NCBI RefSeq assembly: GCF_002216775.1
Contig: NZ_CP022315.1
Coordinates: 3,472,001-3,536,000, forward strand
Reading direction: 5' to 3'
DNA length: 64,000 nt
From: Virgibacillus phasianinus
Lineage (GTDB): Bacteria > Bacillota > Bacilli > Bacillales > Amphibacillaceae
Shown here: positions 34,208 to 43,093 of the stretch, in pieces
How the letters are laid out: each line of letters opens with the position of its first letter
Numbering within the stretch: position 1 is the first letter of the stretch
Made by a program: the position numbers and the translations under genes
Notes under the pieces: model-generated
What the model was told of the DNA's origin: nothing
The model's input: only the letters and a program-made list of their open reading frames with translations
The model's database searches: none

Positions 34208-35248
34208 TTACCTTCTAACCAATTTATTTTTAATTCTCTTTAATTTAATTACTAAATTCCCATAGTAGAGTGCTAGTAATATATATTTCTTTTTCAACAG
34301 AACAATATATGGTTTATATAGTAAGGAATGAGTCTCAAAATTATCAATTCTAGTGTTTATATAATTCATCTCGATTATATGGGTTACATTTAAAATTGCC
34401 TCCTTCGTTTCCCCTTTTTCAATATTCCCGCTTTGCTGTTCAACAATTTTTATTAAAATGTCCTGTATTTTTTTGGTTATAATTTTATTTTGTTTTTGTC
34501 TTTCGAGGTTAACACATTCAAAAATTTTTTCTATATGCATACAAACTGATATAAAGTTATTAATATAACTGATATCAGATTTAGCAGTTATACTATTTTG
34601 ATTCAATCTGTTGTAATTATATAGATGCTTATTTAAAAATGAGAACGATTTGCACACAGAAACATATTGAAGAACAAATACTAGATCTTCGTTCATGAAG
34701 AGTTCCTTATTCATTTTCAATTTGTTCTTAGTAATAATCTCTTTTTTATATATTTTCCCCCATAACACTCCCCCTGTCCCCTTGCAGACCAATTCCATGA
34801 TGGAATGAATGGAATTGGTATTTTCAAAGTTGAAATCATTATATTCAACCTGTCCATAGACAGAAATATCTTTATAACCACAACAGACGAGGTCTGAGTT
34901 TAGGCTATCCATTCTATTAAATAAACACTCGACATAAGTACTATCAATCGTATCATCAGCATCAACAAAAACAATAAATTTTCCATTTGAATTAGAAATT
35001 CCTATATTGCGCGCTTCAGAAGGGCCACGATTTTCTTGAAAGAAATATTTAATCCGCAAATCTCTTTTTAGATAACTCATAATATTTTTTTCTGTATCGT
35101 CAATAGATCCATCATTAATAATTAAAACTTCAATATTTGAATATGTTTGGAAAAGTATACTGTCTAAACATTCAGAAATGTAGGATTCACAATTATACAC
35201 CGGAACAATTATACTTACTAGTGGATTCATATTATCCTTCCTAATCAA
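34208..35248 (-). CDS. Family 2 glycosyltransferase
   Basis: A 346-residue GT2 enzyme. VSIIVPVYNCESYISECLDS opens the GT-A domain, NDGSIDDTE follows near residue 46, and VDADDTIDSTYVE near residue 93 holds the metal-binding aspartates. The C-terminal third has no membrane helix. It lies seven bases from both neighbours in a tightly packed, AT-rich run of genes. Donor unknown. Confidence 0.9.
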   Translation of the reverse strand: MIRKDNMNPLVSIIVPVYNCESYISECLDSILFQTYSNIEVLIINDGSIDDTEKNIMSYLKRDLRIKYFFQENRGPSEARNIGISNSNGKFIVFVDADDTIDSTYVECLFNRMDSLNSDLVCCGYKDISVYGQVEYNDFNFENTNSIHSIMELVCKGTGGVLWGKIYKKEIITKNKLKMNKELFMNEDLVFVLQYVSVCKSFSFLNKHLYNYNRLNQNSITAKSDISYINNFISVCMHIEKIFECVNLERQKQNKIITKKIQDILIKIVEQQSGNIEKGETKEAILNVTHIIEMNYINTRIDNFETHSLLYKPYIVLLKKKYILLALYYGNLVIKLKRIKNKLVRR

Positions 35249-35255
35249 TCTGATC

Positions 35256-36458
35256 TTATTTAATTTCTTTTAGAACTGTGTAAAGTTTATTTAGTTGTTT
35301 AAAGTTTGCATAATCCTTCTCTATACAGTTTTTCGATAGAACTTCTCTTAAATCAGGATGCTTATACAGGTTTTCGACTCCTTCGGATATTCCTGTAATA
35401 GTTTGTTCACAAATATACCCGTCAATTCCGTTTTGAACTTGGCTTTTTGCAGTTGGATAGTTTGTTATCATAATGGGTTTAGCAAGAATTTGTGCTTCCC
35501 CGACAGTAACGGCTTTACCTTCATACCTTGACGGTTGAACATATAGATCCGCTGCTTTCATAAATGGATACGGGTTGATTTTTTTCCCCATTAAAATAAA
35601 TCTTCCTTTTAAGTCATTTTTTGCTATTAATTCCTGTAGTACTTTTTCATCCCCTCCATACCCAACTACATACCATGCTATATCATCATACCCTCTATTC
35701 TTTAATATCCTTAAAGCTTTTACCGCGTTATCAATTCCCTTGGCATGAGATAACCTGGCAACAGTTATTACCTTAAATCTTTTATCCTTCATCAATAGAT
35801 TATCTACCTTTTCATCTGCCATTTTCCTAACAAAGTCTGGGGAAGCAATATTTTCTATTACTATTACCCGATCTTGTAGTTCACTATATTTTTTTAAAAA
35901 GGCATCCTTACAAGCCTGTGATACCGCAATAATAAGATTAAAGTGGTTCCACATTTTCAGGTCCATATTTACATCAGTTTCTACTGTAGAAAAATCAGTA
36001 TGTATCCACGCTATTTTCTTTTTTGCCTTAACTTTTTTAGCTACAAAGTAGTGTGGCCATAAATAACTGATTGCTAAATCATATTCTTTCTCTATTACAG
36101 GTAGAAAAGGTAATGTATATCTCCACATAAGCTGCATTTGATAATAGCCCGGTTCAACAATTCCCTTTAATCTTCCTTTAATATCCGAGTTAATTTTGGA
36201 TAAAATTCTTGAATAGCCAATATTGTAATGCCCATCTTTAAATGTTTCTTTTATTGACTTTCTGAATGTACTATAAACTGGTATTTCAGGTAATAAATTT
36301 ACTTTCTTGGATAGCAATTTCATGAAATCACCTTTATGCCTGTATAACATTAAATCCACTTCGTATTGACTGTAGTCAAAGTTTTCGAGTAAATTGATTA
36401 AACTCCTCTCAACCCCGCCAACTTCCAAATCAAAAGAGGATATTAACAGCTTTTTCAT
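35256..36458 (-). CDS. Family 4 glycosyltransferase
   Basis: A 400-residue GT4 enzyme. EVGGVERSLINLLENF is at residues 12-27, KKIAWIHTDFSTVE near 143, VARLSHAKGIDNAVKAL near 232 and QPSRYEGKAVTVGEAQIL near 312. It overlaps the upstream gene by four bases (coupled translation). It is a paralogue of the GT4 genes at 33014 and 30689. Confidence 0.9.
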   Translation of the reverse strand: MKKLLISSFDLEVGGVERSLINLLENFDYSQYEVDLMLYRHKGDFMKLLSKKVNLLPEIPVYSTFRKSIKETFKDGHYNIGYSRILSKINSDIKGRLKGIVEPGYYQMQLMWRYTLPFLPVIEKEYDLAISYLWPHYFVAKKVKAKKKIAWIHTDFSTVETDVNMDLKMWNHFNLIIAVSQACKDAFLKKYSELQDRVIVIENIASPDFVRKMADEKVDNLLMKDKRFKVITVARLSHAKGIDNAVKALRILKNRGYDDIAWYVVGYGGDEKVLQELIAKNDLKGRFILMGKKINPYPFMKAADLYVQPSRYEGKAVTVGEAQILAKPIMITNYPTAKSQVQNGIDGYICEQTITGISEGVENLYKHPDLREVLSKNCIEKDYANFKQLNKLYTVLKEIK

Positions 36459-37231
36459 GTTGATCTCCTAGAAGTTGAGACTAATTGTCTAATTCTTGCA
36501 ATATTGTCTCCACCTATCACTTTGGAGGTTAGAACTTTCATATTACTTTTTAACCTAGCCTTTGTTGGCAACCAACTTTTATTAAAATGATGTAAGGTAT
36601 AAGTAGTTTCTGTTAGAAAGCATCTACAATTTATATAATCATATGGTGAGAAATATGTTTGGGGATAAATTGCACCAAATCCAATAAATTCTTGATATTT
36701 CCCATTCATTTCTACTCCAATTTCTTTTAGGATTTTAGTAATAATTGCTACATTTGTTAACTCATCAAAGCTCCCATCATTTTTAAGGAAACTTCTATCT
36801 CGATACGAATCTAATAATAGCTTTAAAACTTTATTTCCTTTCGTGGCTCCTATAGTGCTTGTAGCTATAAAGTTCCCTTGCTCAAATCCCCAAAATGATT
36901 CATGATACAATAGATTATCAAACGTTCTAAATACTTCTACATCCGTGTCTAAATAAATACCACCTTCATTATATAAAGCATGTGCTCTTACGTAATCACT
37001 AACGAACGCGTATTTTTTATTTTGATATGCTTCTTTCACGTATGAGTTTGAGTTGATATTAAAATTTTTTTCATTCCACTCAATTAATTCGTAATCATGT
37101 AATAGCCTTTTCCAGTTATTAATAAGTTTTATAACGACATCTGGCTTTTCTTTTCCTCCGAACCAACAATAATGTATACGTTTAGGGATTTTATTTTCAC
37201 TTTCGTTTACACTCAATATTATAGCCCCCAT
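36455..37231 (-). CDS. Family 32 (OCH1/capsular type) glycosyltransferase
   Basis: A 258-residue glycosyltransferase of the DXD/Gly_transf_sug class. IPKRIHYCWFGGKEKPD lies near residue 13, and the metal site is in HALYNEGGIYLDTDVEVFR near residue 85. It follows sinR by only six bases, so SinR is co-transcribed with the glycosyltransferase block. Its start codon ATG has GGAGAAG upstream, rather far away. Donor sugar unknown; relatives transfer hexoses to capsule or O-antigen units. Confidence 0.88.
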   Translation of the reverse strand: MGAIILSVNESENKIPKRIHYCWFGGKEKPDVVIKLINNWKRLLHDYELIEWNEKNFNINSNSYVKEAYQNKKYAFVSDYVRAHALYNEGGIYLDTDVEVFRTFDNLLYHESFWGFEQGNFIATSTIGATKGNKVLKLLLDSYRDRSFLKNDGSFDELTNVAIITKILKEIGVEMNGKYQEFIGFGAIYPQTYFSPYDYINCRCFLTETTYTLHHFNKSWLPTKARLKSNMKVLTSKVIGGDNIARIRQLVSTSRRST

Positions 37232-37237
37232 TCATCT

Positions 37238-37582
37238 TCACTTCTCCACATCTCCATTCTCATTTTTCCATTTAGCAAATTCAATCAGCGTCTTAAATTC
37301 CTGCAGCTGTTCTTTATCTACACCTGAATCTTTTAATTCTTTGACAAAATCGATCCATTCGCTCTCTTGGATAGCTTGTGAATCACTGGTTGAATCGACT
37401 AACACCTGAAGATCCACGTCGAGCACGGCTGCAATTTTCTCCATAATTTGTACCGATGGATTGGTATTCACATTGCGCTCAATGTTGCTTAAATAGGATT
37501 TTGAAATGCTTGCACGACTGGCGAGCTCTGATAAGGTTAGCCCCTTTTTCTTCCGTATCACCTGGATATTTTTTCCTATCAT
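37238..37582 (-). CDS. sinR: SinR-type biofilm master repressor homologue
   Basis: A 114-residue XRE-family regulator close to B. subtilis SinR in length and design. The helix-turn-helix half begins MIGKNIQVIRKKKGLTLSEL and continues with the recognition helix SKSYLSNIERN and the TNPSVQIMEKIAAVLDV segment. The C-terminal half (about residues 75-112, SEWIDFVKEL and QEFKTLIEFAKWK) matches the SinR dimerisation/SinI-binding hairpin. SlrR would be longer. It lies inside the eps operon between epsN and a glycosyltransferase. SinR-like palindromes lie at promoters in this window, so negative autoregulation of its own operon is predicted. No sinI is visible. Confidence 0.9.
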   Translation of the reverse strand: MIGKNIQVIRKKKGLTLSELASRASISKSYLSNIERNVNTNPSVQIMEKIAAVLDVDLQVLVDSTSDSQAIQESEWIDFVKELKDSGVDKEQLQEFKTLIEFAKWKNENGDVEK

Positions 37583-37586
37583 TCCA

Positions 37587-38771
37587 CTATACCTCGTGTT
37601 TTCTAAAGTAATAAATCGTTTTTTTGGCGTCATTTACCGTATTTATAAAACAATTAATAACACTATTTTGTTCTTTCTCCGTCATGTTTGATCCCGATGG
37701 AAGGCATATTCCTGTTTGAAACAGGTCTTCCGCGATATGCTCATCTTCAGTGTGTGAATAATAAGCAGCATCTTTAAATAATGGCTGCAGATGAAGTGGT
37801 TTCCATACATGGCGTGCTTCAATGTTTGCTTTATTCATTGACTCGACGATTTGTCTTACAGATACCCCGAGCTTTTCTTCCCTGATGGTCAGGGCTGTTA
37901 ACCAACGATTTGAACGTGTTCCAGCTAATTCAGGCATAAAATTAACTCCGGGCAGATCAGCTAATGCGTGGTAATACCGATCAAAAATACGTCTTCTTGC
38001 ATCCACTCTGCTTTCCAATACGTGTAATTGTGCCCTTCCAACTCCGGCCAAGAGATTACTCATTCGATAATTGTACCCAACCACACTATGCTGATAATAG
38101 GGTGCTGAATCACGGGCTTGGGTGGCCAGATAACGAGCCTGCCTCATTGTCTCCTTTTCATCAGATACAAGCATGCCACCGCCGGATGTGGTAATAATTT
38201 TGTTACCATTAAATGAATAGATACCATATTTGCCAAATGTCCCGCTTGCCTTATCCTTATATGTGGATCCGAATGATTCGGCTGCATCCTCAATGATTGG
38301 TATGCCATAGTAATTACATATAAGTTGGAGCTCATCCATTCTTGCGCTTTGACCATATAGGTTAACGATAATAACAGCTTTAGGCAGTTTTCCTTTTAAA
38401 GCTGCCTCATTCAAGGCCTTTCTAAGCGCTGTTGGCGACATATTCCATGTGTCAGGCTCCGAATCAATAAACACTGGTTCCGCACCCTGATACAAAATTG
38501 GATTAGCACTGGCAACAAATGTAAGGGTTGAACAGAATACTTTATCTCCTTTTGTTACACTTAATAAAGAAAGAGCCAGGTGAATGGCTGCTGTGCCGGA
38601 ATTTACGGCAACAGCTTCAATAGCTCCTACATACGCGGCTATTTCATTTTCAAATGCATCTACATTTGGACCGAGTGGTGCAATCCAATTAGATTTGAAC
38701 GCCTCCATTAAATAATATTGCTCCCTTCCACTCATATGTGGCGGGGAAAGGTAAATTTTCGGATTGACCAT
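37587..38771 (-). CDS. epsN: EpsN-type PLP sugar aminotransferase
   Basis: A 394-residue DegT/DnrJ/EryC1 aminotransferase that makes a UDP-4-amino sugar for the matrix polysaccharide. The PLP lysine lies in SFNGNKIITTSGGGMLVSD near residue 190, and EDAAESFGS near residue 160 contacts the cofactor. With the EpsC dehydratase and EpsM acetyltransferase it forms the classical route to UDP-N,N'-diacetylbacillosamine. It ends four bases before sinR. Confidence 0.93.
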   Translation of the reverse strand: MVNPKIYLSPPHMSGREQYYLMEAFKSNWIAPLGPNVDAFENEIAAYVGAIEAVAVNSGTAAIHLALSLLSVTKGDKVFCSTLTFVASANPILYQGAEPVFIDSEPDTWNMSPTALRKALNEAALKGKLPKAVIIVNLYGQSARMDELQLICNYYGIPIIEDAAESFGSTYKDKASGTFGKYGIYSFNGNKIITTSGGGMLVSDEKETMRQARYLATQARDSAPYYQHSVVGYNYRMSNLLAGVGRAQLHVLESRVDARRRIFDRYYHALADLPGVNFMPELAGTRSNRWLTALTIREEKLGVSVRQIVESMNKANIEARHVWKPLHLQPLFKDAAYYSHTEDEHIAEDLFQTGICLPSGSNMTEKEQNSVINCFINTVNDAKKTIYYFRKHEV

Positions 38772-38799
38772 ATATAGAAACCACCGTCTTTTCCTGAAT

Positions 38800-39432
38800 T
38801 TATTTAATTAGTATTCTTTCAATTATTCTCGTTGGGCATCCCACAGCCTTACTATATGCTGGGATATGCTCTATTACAGTAGAACCGGCCCCAACAACGG
38901 ACCATTTACCAAGGTGTATGCCTGGAATAACCGTGGTTGATGATCCAATGTGCACACCTTCACCGGTACTCACATTACCTGTTAAGGTTGCATTAGGTGA
39001 TACATGCGTATAATCGCCAAGCCTGTTATCATGCTCCACGATTGCACCGGTGTTAATAATGCTATGCATGCCAATTTCAGCTCCTGCATTTACAACCGCA
39101 TTTGGCATAATAACCGTCCCATTTCCAACTCTGGACGTTGAACTGATCACCGCGGTTGGATGGATGACAGATAAATAGTATTCCGACGGCAAATTTAACT
39201 GTTTTACGATTTTCTTTCTAATTTGATTACTTCCAATTGCAACAACCACTCTTATATTCGGCCCCAACAGCCTTACTAAAAATGGAATAGGAGCATAAAT
39301 AATTCCTTTTACCTTAAACTTTTGTTCATACTTATCATCTAACATTGCAATGATTTGATTTTCTTTTTTAGATATAATTATTTCCTGTATGACCCTGCTG
39401 TGACCGCCATCTCCCAAGATTATTACCTTCAT
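38800..39432 (-). CDS. epsM: EpsM-type sugar O/N-acetyltransferase
   Basis: A 210-residue NeuD/PglD-like acetyltransferase. The N-terminal domain begins KVIILGDGGHSRVIQEII. The left-handed beta-helix shows hexapeptide repeats such as GNGTVIMPNAVVNAGAEIG and HIGSSTTVIPGIHLG, with the catalytic His in VEHDN near residue 133. It N-acetylates the amino sugar made by EpsN. It starts one base after the EpsL stop. Confidence 0.92.
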   Translation of the reverse strand: MKVIILGDGGHSRVIQEIIISKKENQIIAMLDDKYEQKFKVKGIIYAPIPFLVRLLGPNIRVVVAIGSNQIRKKIVKQLNLPSEYYLSVIHPTAVISSTSRVGNGTVIMPNAVVNAGAEIGMHSIINTGAIVEHDNRLGDYTHVSPNATLTGNVSTGEGVHIGSSTTVIPGIHLGKWSVVGAGSTVIEHIPAYSKAVGCPTRIIERILIK

Positions 39433-39433
39433 A

Positions 39434-40021
39434 CTAAATCACTTCATTTGATCCTTTAAATTTTTCCATCGAAACGGACTCATCATGGTTGATCCCTTCC
39501 TTTTTCAAGACTTTAGCGATCGTATAAAGCAGAATCTTACAATCTAATGGAAGGCTCCGGTTTTTCACATACCAAATGTCTAAATTAAATTTCGCTGACC
39601 AGGTAATTGCATTTCTTCCATTTACCTGAGCCCACCCAGTAATACCTGGTCTGACATGATGTCGCAGCCCCTGTTCTTTGGTATAAAGAGGTAAATATTC
39701 CATTAACAATGGACGCGGCCCTACTAAACTCATATCGCCTTTCACTACATTAATCAGCTGCGGAAGTTCATCCAGACTATATTTCCTTAACAACCGTCCC
39801 AATGTTGTTAGCCGCATCAAGTCTGATTGATTATCAGTTGTGTTGATCATGCTGCGGAATTTATAAAGGTAAAAGGGCTTTCCAAATAATCCTGGTCGCT
39901 GCTGTTTAAAAATGATTGGGGCGCCCATGTTCATTTGAATGGCTACAGCAATGGCAATCATAATCGGTGAAAAAACAAGCAAGAGCATGAGCGAAATGAT
40001 TGTATCCATTACCCGTTTCAC
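39434..40021 (-). CDS. epsL: EpsL-type initiating sugar-phosphate transferase
   Basis: A 195-residue membrane phosphoglycosyl transferase (monotopic, PglC-like) that puts the first sugar-phosphate on undecaprenyl phosphate. One N-terminal hydrophobic segment is followed by FKQQRPGLFGKPFYLYKFRSM, in which the conserved catalytic Asp-Glu pair of other PGTs is represented later by SLDELPQLINVVKGDMSLVGPRP. The C-terminal RPGITGWAQVNGRN is the family signature. Compact single-domain form, as in B. subtilis. Confidence 0.93.
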   Translation of the reverse strand: MKRVMDTIISLMLLLVFSPIMIAIAVAIQMNMGAPIIFKQQRPGLFGKPFYLYKFRSMINTTDNQSDLMRLTTLGRLLRKYSLDELPQLINVVKGDMSLVGPRPLLMEYLPLYTKEQGLRHHVRPGITGWAQVNGRNAITWSAKFNLDIWYVKNRSLPLDCKILLYTIAKVLKKEGINHDESVSMEKFKGSNEVI

Positions 40022-40037
40022 AATGCTATGCCCCCTT

Positions 40038-41108
40038 CTATTCCGGCATTAAAAAACCCGTTGCATAATTAAGCATCGGGGTTCCATCTCTATTCTTAGC
40101 CGCCTCCTCATAACCACTTGGATTATTTCGCTGCCATCTCCACGTATCCTCACACATTTCAACGATTCCTCTGCTTGCCTGCCAACCAAGTACAATTCCG
40201 GCCTTCACAGGATTTGCATAACATACAGCTGCATCACCCGCTCGACGATTTGAAACAGTAAATGGAATATTTTGTCCGGAAGCTTTTTCAAACGCTGCAA
40301 TCATCTCTAAAACACTGTAACCTGTTCCTGTTCCAAGATTATAGGCATCAATTCCATTTTCATCTTTTTCTAACGCTTTTACATGACCTTTTGCCAAATC
40401 AACCACATGAAGATAATCCCTCAGACCTGTTCCATCTTTTGTTGGATAATCATTGCCAAAAACGGTTAGCTTCTTTAACTTACCGATTGCCACCTGTGAG
40501 ATATACGGCATTAAATTGTTTGGGATTCCATTCGGATTTTCACCTATCAGCCCGCTTTCATGGGCGCCTACTGGATTAAAATAGCGCAGTAAAGCTATAT
40601 TCCAGGTCTTATCCGCTTGATAGACATCATGCAATAGCGTTTCAATCATTTGCTTTGTCCGCCCATATGGATTGACAGCAGACAAAGGTGTGTCCTCAGT
40701 AATTGGCATCTTGTTCGTCATACCGTAAACCGTTGCCGATGAACTAAATACTAGTCTTCTCACTTGATACTTCTTCATCATAGCTACCAAATAAATGGTT
40801 CCAGTGATATTATTTTCATAATATCTTAGTGGAACGGTTACCGATTCTCCGACAGCTTTTAAACCCGCAAGATGGATAACTGCATCAAATTTGTTTTTAG
40901 CAAATACTTCGTTTAGTTTTTCCTTATTCAGCAAATCGGCATGATAGATGGTAAATTGTTTACCCGTTATTTCCGATACACGTCTTAATGCTTCTGGATG
41001 GCTGTTTGAAAAGTTATCCAAAACAACAATTTCATGCCCTGCATTCAATAGTTCTACGCAGGTATGACTGCCAATATAGCCAGCCCCGCCAGTTACAAGA
41101 ATCATCAT
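40038..41108 (-). CDS. galE: UDP-glucose 4-epimerase
   Basis: A 356-residue extended SDR that interconverts UDP-glucose and UDP-galactose (or the GlcNAc pair). TGGAGYIGSHTCVELL is at residues 6-21, SSATVYG near 124, and the catalytic Y-x3-K in NPYGRTKQMIE near 148. The C-terminal tail is slightly longer than usual. Inside the eps operon it supplies UDP-galactose units. B. subtilis keeps galE elsewhere, so its placement here is a local feature. Confidence 0.94.
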   Translation of the reverse strand: MMILVTGGAGYIGSHTCVELLNAGHEIVVLDNFSNSHPEALRRVSEITGKQFTIYHADLLNKEKLNEVFAKNKFDAVIHLAGLKAVGESVTVPLRYYENNITGTIYLVAMMKKYQVRRLVFSSSATVYGMTNKMPITEDTPLSAVNPYGRTKQMIETLLHDVYQADKTWNIALLRYFNPVGAHESGLIGENPNGIPNNLMPYISQVAIGKLKKLTVFGNDYPTKDGTGLRDYLHVVDLAKGHVKALEKDENGIDAYNLGTGTGYSVLEMIAAFEKASGQNIPFTVSNRRAGDAAVCYANPVKAGIVLGWQASRGIVEMCEDTWRWQRNNPSGYEEAAKNRDGTPMLNYATGFLMPE

Positions 41109-41128
41109 TTATCATTTTCCCCTCCCCG

Positions 41129-42208
41129 CTACCAAATTAGATAATCACTCTTATACAGGATGTTTAACGTAACTACATTTTCATAATAAAAGTAAGCAAG
41201 ATAACAAACGATTATCCCATAGTAAATAAACTTTTCATCCTTTTCCCTGAATACCTTCACGATCCAGGAAATCAAGATTAATTGATATAATCCAAAATAA
41301 ATGGAAAATCGGGCAAAAATCCAATTTTGTGTTGATATCATCATAAATACGAAGCCGAGTAACGTCATATTGACTATATAATCACTATTAGGGAATATCC
41401 TTTTTAACTTTTCCCTTCCTAAATAGGCAATAAATAAAGGAACCAAATCAACAGCGACACGCAGGCTGTTTGCTCCCCCTTCCGCAAAATTTTGATAGTG
41501 TCCATACTGGGTGTCCTCAATTGCCGTGAACAGAAGAGCGGAAAATTTATCGAACCCGATAACAATAAGTACCGCTACAATTAATAATGCCAAGGTTAAT
41601 TTTGACCAGGCTTTGAATCGGACAATGAAATAAATCGGCAATAAGATAAGTGCACTTTGATGGAATAACGATGCGGCAAATATAACGAGAAAATATTTTA
41701 TCCAATTTCCCTCTATTAAATATTTTGTAGCAGCGAAGGCGATTGCTGCTGCAAGCACTTGTCTAATTCCATTCATCGAAACTAGAAATAAACCGCCTGT
41801 GATATACACGTACAAACTTAATTCAATCATTCTCGAATACTTGTATAACACAACAAAGATAATCGCGTTCGTTAGTAAAGCAGTAGTAAAAATCAAGATT
41901 TGTGGATCTTCCGAGATAGCATTTTTTAACAGCATTTGCAGAAAGCCAAATCCAATATCCTTATTAGCAAGAATATAATCCAACGTGAAGTCATTTAATT
42001 CATAAGTATACTTGTAAAAAAATGTATCACCAATATTTGACCGAAGACCCGATACAGCAACCATTGAAACAAATGCGAACCCGATCAGGAATTTATTTGG
42101 TTTTATTGGAACGGGAGAAGCTGCAGTAGCCTCTACTGATGCTGAAAAATACCGGGCAAAAAAAGAACAGGTAAATACAATTGCCAAATTAATCCAAAGT
42201 AATGTCAT
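41129..42208 (-). CDS. epsG: EpsG-type polysaccharide polymerase
   Basis: A 359-residue multispanning membrane protein of the EpsG family, the Wzy-like polymerase. About ten hydrophobic helices are visible. Typical is the early segment GLRSNIGDTFFYKYTYE near residue 55 and the following KDIGFGFLQMLLK. It starts directly at the end of the preceding glycosyltransferase. Wzy-like proteins are divergent; the family call rests on the R-x-N-x-G-D-T motif, topology and position. Confidence 0.9.
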   Translation of the reverse strand: MTLLWINLAIVFTCSFFARYFSASVEATAASPVPIKPNKFLIGFAFVSMVAVSGLRSNIGDTFFYKYTYELNDFTLDYILANKDIGFGFLQMLLKNAISEDPQILIFTTALLTNAIIFVVLYKYSRMIELSLYVYITGGLFLVSMNGIRQVLAAAIAFAATKYLIEGNWIKYFLVIFAASLFHQSALILLPIYFIVRFKAWSKLTLALLIVAVLIVIGFDKFSALLFTAIEDTQYGHYQNFAEGGANSLRVAVDLVPLFIAYLGREKLKRIFPNSDYIVNMTLLGFVFMMISTQNWIFARFSIYFGLYQLILISWIVKVFREKDEKFIYYGIIVCYLAYFYYENVVTLNILYKSDYLIW

Positions 42209-43093
42209 TTATACCACCCGGGTTTTAGTTGTAATGTATAGATATAACAGAAAACCAAATGGAACTGCTAGTATTGTCAGTGGTTTGTCTGGTGTTTCAG
42301 ATAAGAATGACCGGTTCCTGCTCAGCAAGCTACTGGATACAAAATGTACAGCCTGCCTATACCTGAAACTTCGGTTAGTAAATGGCAACTTCATTAGTGC
42401 AATCCGGTAAAAAGCAAACCCTTTTGGATTTTTCCGATATTGGCTTAGCATATTGCGTGAAGATCCGTCTGGAAGATATTCCACACAGCATAAAGTTTCA
42501 TTCATCAGTAACATTTCATAATCCTGGTCAAGCATGTAGTACTTGTATGCTAAACCTACATATTTTTCATCACTAAAGAGTGGATAAGGATACTTTTTCG
42601 TTAATGCTGTACGATATACTAGCTTCTTATCCCCGGTGACCCCATGTTTATAATAGAGATCAAACAATGTAGAACGGTCTAAATCCTTTGGCAGTTTTGT
42701 TCCGATTATATGATTTTTGTTATCAGCATCAAGGCCAACCAATCCACTTACATTCTCGCTTCCATATTTGTTCCAGAATGTGAGTATCTTTTCGACAGCA
42801 TCATCAGGCAGATAGTCATCAGAATCAATGCACACATTTAATTCCGTGACTATCCGTTCATAAGCTGTGTTATGTGCACCATGCATTCCCTGGTTTTTTT
42901 GCCAGTGATAGATAATATGAATTTTGTTTTCCTTGATCCAACGACCAACTAACTCTTTCGTGTGATCAGTTGACCCGTCATCAATAATTAACCACACAAA
43001 GTCTTTACAAGTTTGCCGTTTAAGGCTTTCATAACAGTTTTTCAGACAATGCGCCCGATTGTAGGTGGGAGTAAATATGGTTAATTGTTTCAT
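42209..43093 (-). CDS. Family 2 glycosyltransferase (eps operon)
   Basis: A 294-residue GT2 enzyme. LTIFTPTYNRAHCLKNCYES opens the GT-A domain; IDDGSTDHTKEL lies near residue 37 and NVCIDSDDYLPDDAV near residue 86 holds the metal-binding motif. One hydrophobic stretch at the C terminus (AVPFGFLLYLYITT) may attach it to the membrane. It overlaps the upstream GT4 gene by four bases. It takes the place of EpsE/H/J in Bacillus; which one is not clear, and I see no basis for an EpsE-like clutch function. Confidence 0.88.
   Translation of the reverse strand: MKQLTIFTPTYNRAHCLKNCYESLKRQTCKDFVWLIIDDGSTDHTKELVGRWIKENKIHIIYHWQKNQGMHGAHNTAYERIVTELNVCIDSDDYLPDDAVEKILTFWNKYGSENVSGLVGLDADNKNHIIGTKLPKDLDRSTLFDLYYKHGVTGDKKLVYRTALTKKYPYPLFSDEKYVGLAYKYYMLDQDYEMLLMNETLCCVEYLPDGSSRNMLSQYRKNPKGFAFYRIALMKLPFTNRSFRYRQAVHFVSSSLLSRNRSFLSETPDKPLTILAVPFGFLLYLYITTKTRVV

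Noticed and set aside
37670..37676. GTTCTTT half-site close to the sinR start
   Set aside because: Only one half, inside epsN coding sequence and without a matching inverted half; expected by chance in AT-rich DNA.
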